Positions 6,695 through 7,908 of a stretch of DNA of 7,908 bases are shown here, piece by piece. Position 1 is the stretch's first letter, and the number at the start of each line of letters is the position of its first letter. The DNA is from Candidatus Woesebacteria bacterium (lineage in GTDB: Bacteria > Patescibacteriota > Microgenomatia > UBA1406 > GWC2-37-13). Location of the stretch: assembly GCA_017993865.1 (NCBI GenBank), contig JAGOLU010000038.1, positions 1 through 7,908 of the forward strand, written 5' to 3'. Both the position numbers and the translations under genes were made by a program. Below the pieces are notes generated by a model, which was not told the DNA's origin, made no database searches, and saw only the letters and a list, made by a program, of their open reading frames with translations.

Positions 6695-7083
6695 CTCAGT
6701 ATTTTTTTGTGCACATTCTCTAGCTCTTCTGAGCTCGCTGTATGAGGTCCACCTAAGAGGTCTCCTTCGGAATGGATAGGAATAAGGTGTATGTGCACAT
6801 GGTCAACCACTCCGTATCCAGCGACAATCACACCAACACGGGGCGTTTGCATTGCTTGCCTGAGCTTCTGAGCAACTATTTTGGCGGCAAGCATAAGCCC
6901 AGTATACTCATCATCTCCCAGATCAAAGATGTAAGGGGAGGGTTTTTTGGGTACGACGAGAGTATGACCTGGGGCAAACGGGGAGATGTCGAGAAACGCA
7001 AAATGATTTTCATCTTCCCAAATTTTGTAAGAAGGTATTTCTCCGGCGATTATTTTTTCAAAAATAGTTTTTTGTTCCCTCAT
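6685..7083 (-). CDS. HIT-family (histidine triad) nucleotide-binding protein
   Basis: HIT proteins are small cytoplasmic nucleotide hydrolases or transferases acting on AMP-linked compounds such as adenosine phosphoramidates or dinucleoside polyphosphates. The true substrate here is unknown. The 132-residue protein has the family start IFEKIIAGEIPSYKIWED (7-24), the core LDISPFAPGHTLVVPKK (31-47) and the catalytic triad HVHIHLIP (95-102; His95, His97, His99). The zinc-binding Cys pair that precedes KIIAGEIP in many bacterial members is absent, which is common. ATG 7083 overlaps the HAD gene's TGA in a 4-nt ATGA, so translation is probably coupled to the gene before it. A weak GGA lies 5 nt before the ATG. 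Length and motifs fit an Hint-like protein rather than GalT. Confidence 0.95.
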   Translation of the reverse strand: MREQKTIFEKIIAGEIPSYKIWEDENHFAFLDISPFAPGHTLVVPKKPSPYIFDLGDDEYTGLMLAAKIVAQKLRQAMQTPRVGVIVAGYGVVDHVHIHLIPIHSEGDLLGGPHTASSEELENVHKKILSAI

Positions 7084-7715
7084 TTTATTCCGATAATTGA
7101 TAAGAGTTCGTCTATGTGATCTATAATGTGAGTAGGGTTTAAGTCTTTCGTCGATGAACCAAATGCGCTATGGGTTACTGCAACGGAATCAATGCCGTAG
7201 TTTTGCGCTCCCTGGATATCCGCCGCCGTATCACCAACCATTAACATATCTTTCTTATCTGCATCACTCAGGCCAAGGAGCATTGCCGCTTTCCTAAAGG
7301 GCTCAGGGTGCGGCTTGAGATTCTCTACGTCAGACTCAGTTACTACCACATCGAAAAATGACCCTAGTTCAAGCTGCTTGAGTAAGTGAGTAACTTTTGC
7401 AAGGTTGCCTGTGGTCACGAGAGCCATAGGGACGCTCTTACTTTTCAAAATAGCGAGCGTTTCTTTAACCTTCGGAAAGAGGGTATTTTTATGAAAATAT
7501 TTCTGTTGCATTTTTAGGTGAGTCTTTCGCAATTCCTCCGGGTCAGTCACATGGGCATGCTGTTGATAGACATTCTTTATTCCAAGCGTACGTTCATCTT
7601 CTGGGATTGGTGGGAGGTTATGAGCCTCCAATGTGTCAGTCATAGTGGCTAATACGGCTGCATGAGAGTCAATAAGTGTGCCATCCATATCAAAGAGAAT
7701 GTATTTGTATTTCAT
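7080..7715 (-). CDS. HAD-superfamily phosphatase (phosphoglycolate / pyrophosphatase-like)
   Basis: This is a soluble Mg-dependent phosphohydrolase with a Rossmann-like core and an alpha-helical cap in the first third. Motif I is FDMDGTLIDS (8-17; nucleophile Asp9, acid/base Asp11). Motif II is VTTGN (100-104, Thr101), motif III is LKPHPEP (133-139, Lys134) and motif IV is GDTAAD (161-166, Asp162/Asp166). The cap lies at about 18-80 (C1 type). At 211 residues it matches the Gph/PpaX/PGMB group. Sequence alone does not separate phosphoglycolate, pyrophosphate, sugar-phosphate or nucleotide substrates, so no gene symbol is given. It is the first gene of a tight HAD-HIT pair (4-nt overlap) followed by serS, and it lies 31 nt after the HD gene. 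ATG 7715 is preferred because a TATAAT box lies just ahead and motif I then sits at the usual distance from the N-terminus. Confidence 0.94.
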   Translation of the reverse strand: MKYKYILFDMDGTLIDSHAAVLATMTDTLEAHNLPPIPEDERTLGIKNVYQQHAHVTDPEELRKTHLKMQQKYFHKNTLFPKVKETLAILKSKSVPMALVTTGNLAKVTHLLKQLELGSFFDVVVTESDVENLKPHPEPFRKAAMLLGLSDADKKDMLMVGDTAADIQGAQNYGIDSVAVTHSAFGSSTKDLNPTHIIDHIDELLSIIGIK

Positions 7716-7723
7716 TGTGCATG

Positions 7724-7750
7724 ATTATAACAGTCATAAGATGTGATCAA
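7724..7750 (-). promoter_or_regulatory. Promoter of the HAD-HIT operon, near-leaderless
   Basis: On the - strand, a perfect TATAAT (7729-7724) ends 8 nt before the HAD ATG (7715). A TTGATC -35-like box (7750-7745) precedes it with a 15-nt spacer, a little short, and overlaps the stop codon of the HD gene. The expected start of transcription falls 0-3 nt before the ATG. No Shine-Dalgarno sequence is present. An upstream out-of-frame ATG (7722-7720) overlaps this stretch. Confidence 0.65.
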
Positions 7751-7908
7751 AGTCCTAATTCTTCAGACGCCTCTTGCATCCCACGAAGGACGATAGTGAC
7801 GAAGTCATAGAGCTTGATGCCAAGCTTTTCCTCACAAAGGACAATGCCCGATCTATCTACCGCGGCAGCAAACGATTTCGAATTCATTTTTTTAATCACT
7901 GATTCGGG
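7747..7908 (-). CDS. C-terminal end of a probable HD-domain hydrolase (partial)
   Basis: An open frame enters from the right edge and gives 53 residues to a TGA stop, starting PESVIKKMNSKSFAAAVDRS and ending MQEASEELGL. The pattern (a helix with VIKKM, then KSFAAAVDR, a CEEKLGI turn, and a final helix with FVTIVLRGMQ) resembles what I remember of the C-terminus of small HD/HDIG-type metal hydrolases (COG2316-like). The metal-binding His and Asp residues would lie outside the window, so the catalytic call cannot be checked here. It is read in the same direction as the HAD gene and may be the first visible gene of the same group, though a promoter lies between them. The coding call is firmer than the family call. 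Confidence 0.6.
   Translation of the reverse strand, partial: PESVIKKMNSKSFAAAVDRSGIVLCEEKLGIKLYDFVTIVLRGMQEASEELGL

Noticed and set aside
6772..7119. 115-codon open frame on the + strand
   Set aside because: It is antisense to the HIT gene, whose full motif set is intact. The product shows no recognisable domain.
1..7908. Recoded TGA (Gly) as in Gracilibacteria/Absconditabacteria
   Set aside because: TGA closes the sortase, PBP, prepilin peptidase, HAD and HD frames at family-appropriate lengths, and Trp is encoded by TGG in conserved positions.
1..7908. Mobile element, CRISPR array, tRNA or rRNA
   Set aside because: By eye there are no direct-repeat arrays, transposase motifs, terminal inverted repeats or cloverleaf-like segments. 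Genes fill nearly the whole window, and the longest gap between genes is 86 nt.

Overview
The window reads as a compact chromosomal segment of a small-genome bacterium, most probably a member of the Candidate Phyla Radiation (Patescibacteria, Parcubacteria-like). This is inferred, not proven. The reasons are a single-pass surface protein of the baseplate-J-like type common in those genomes, a sortase next to a class A penicillin-binding protein, almost no spacers between genes, and an almost complete lack of Shine-Dalgarno sequences. TGA ends five of the genes and TGG encodes Trp, so the TGA-to-Gly recoding of Gracilibacteria/Absconditabacteria does not apply.

Left half, + strand (2-5382): a cell-surface block. 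It holds a 5'-truncated membrane-anchored baseplate-J-like protein, a sortase, a bifunctional peptidoglycan synthase (PBP1a type) with a very basic N-terminal extension, and a prepilin peptidase. All four proteins act at or outside the cytoplasmic membrane. Together they suggest a peptidoglycan-bearing cell that anchors or joins surface proteins with a sortase and makes type IV pilin-like filaments. The sortase substrates and the pilins are not in the window.

Right half, - strand (7908-5386): a housekeeping block read towards the left. It holds the C-terminal end of a probable HD-domain hydrolase, a HAD-family phosphatase, a HIT-family nucleotide-binding protein overlapping the phosphatase by 4 nt, and seryl-tRNA synthetase. 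The two blocks converge, with only 3 nt between the prepilin peptidase and serS stop codons.

The clearest regulatory signal is that three genes (PBP, prepilin peptidase, HAD) have a consensus-like -10 box ending only 6-8 nt before the ATG. This predicts leaderless mRNAs. No mobile element, CRISPR array, tRNA or rRNA is visible, and no intergenic stretch exceeds 100 nt. I see no wholly new multi-gene system. The features most worth attention are the PBP N-terminal extension, the leaderless promoter architecture and the surface protein.
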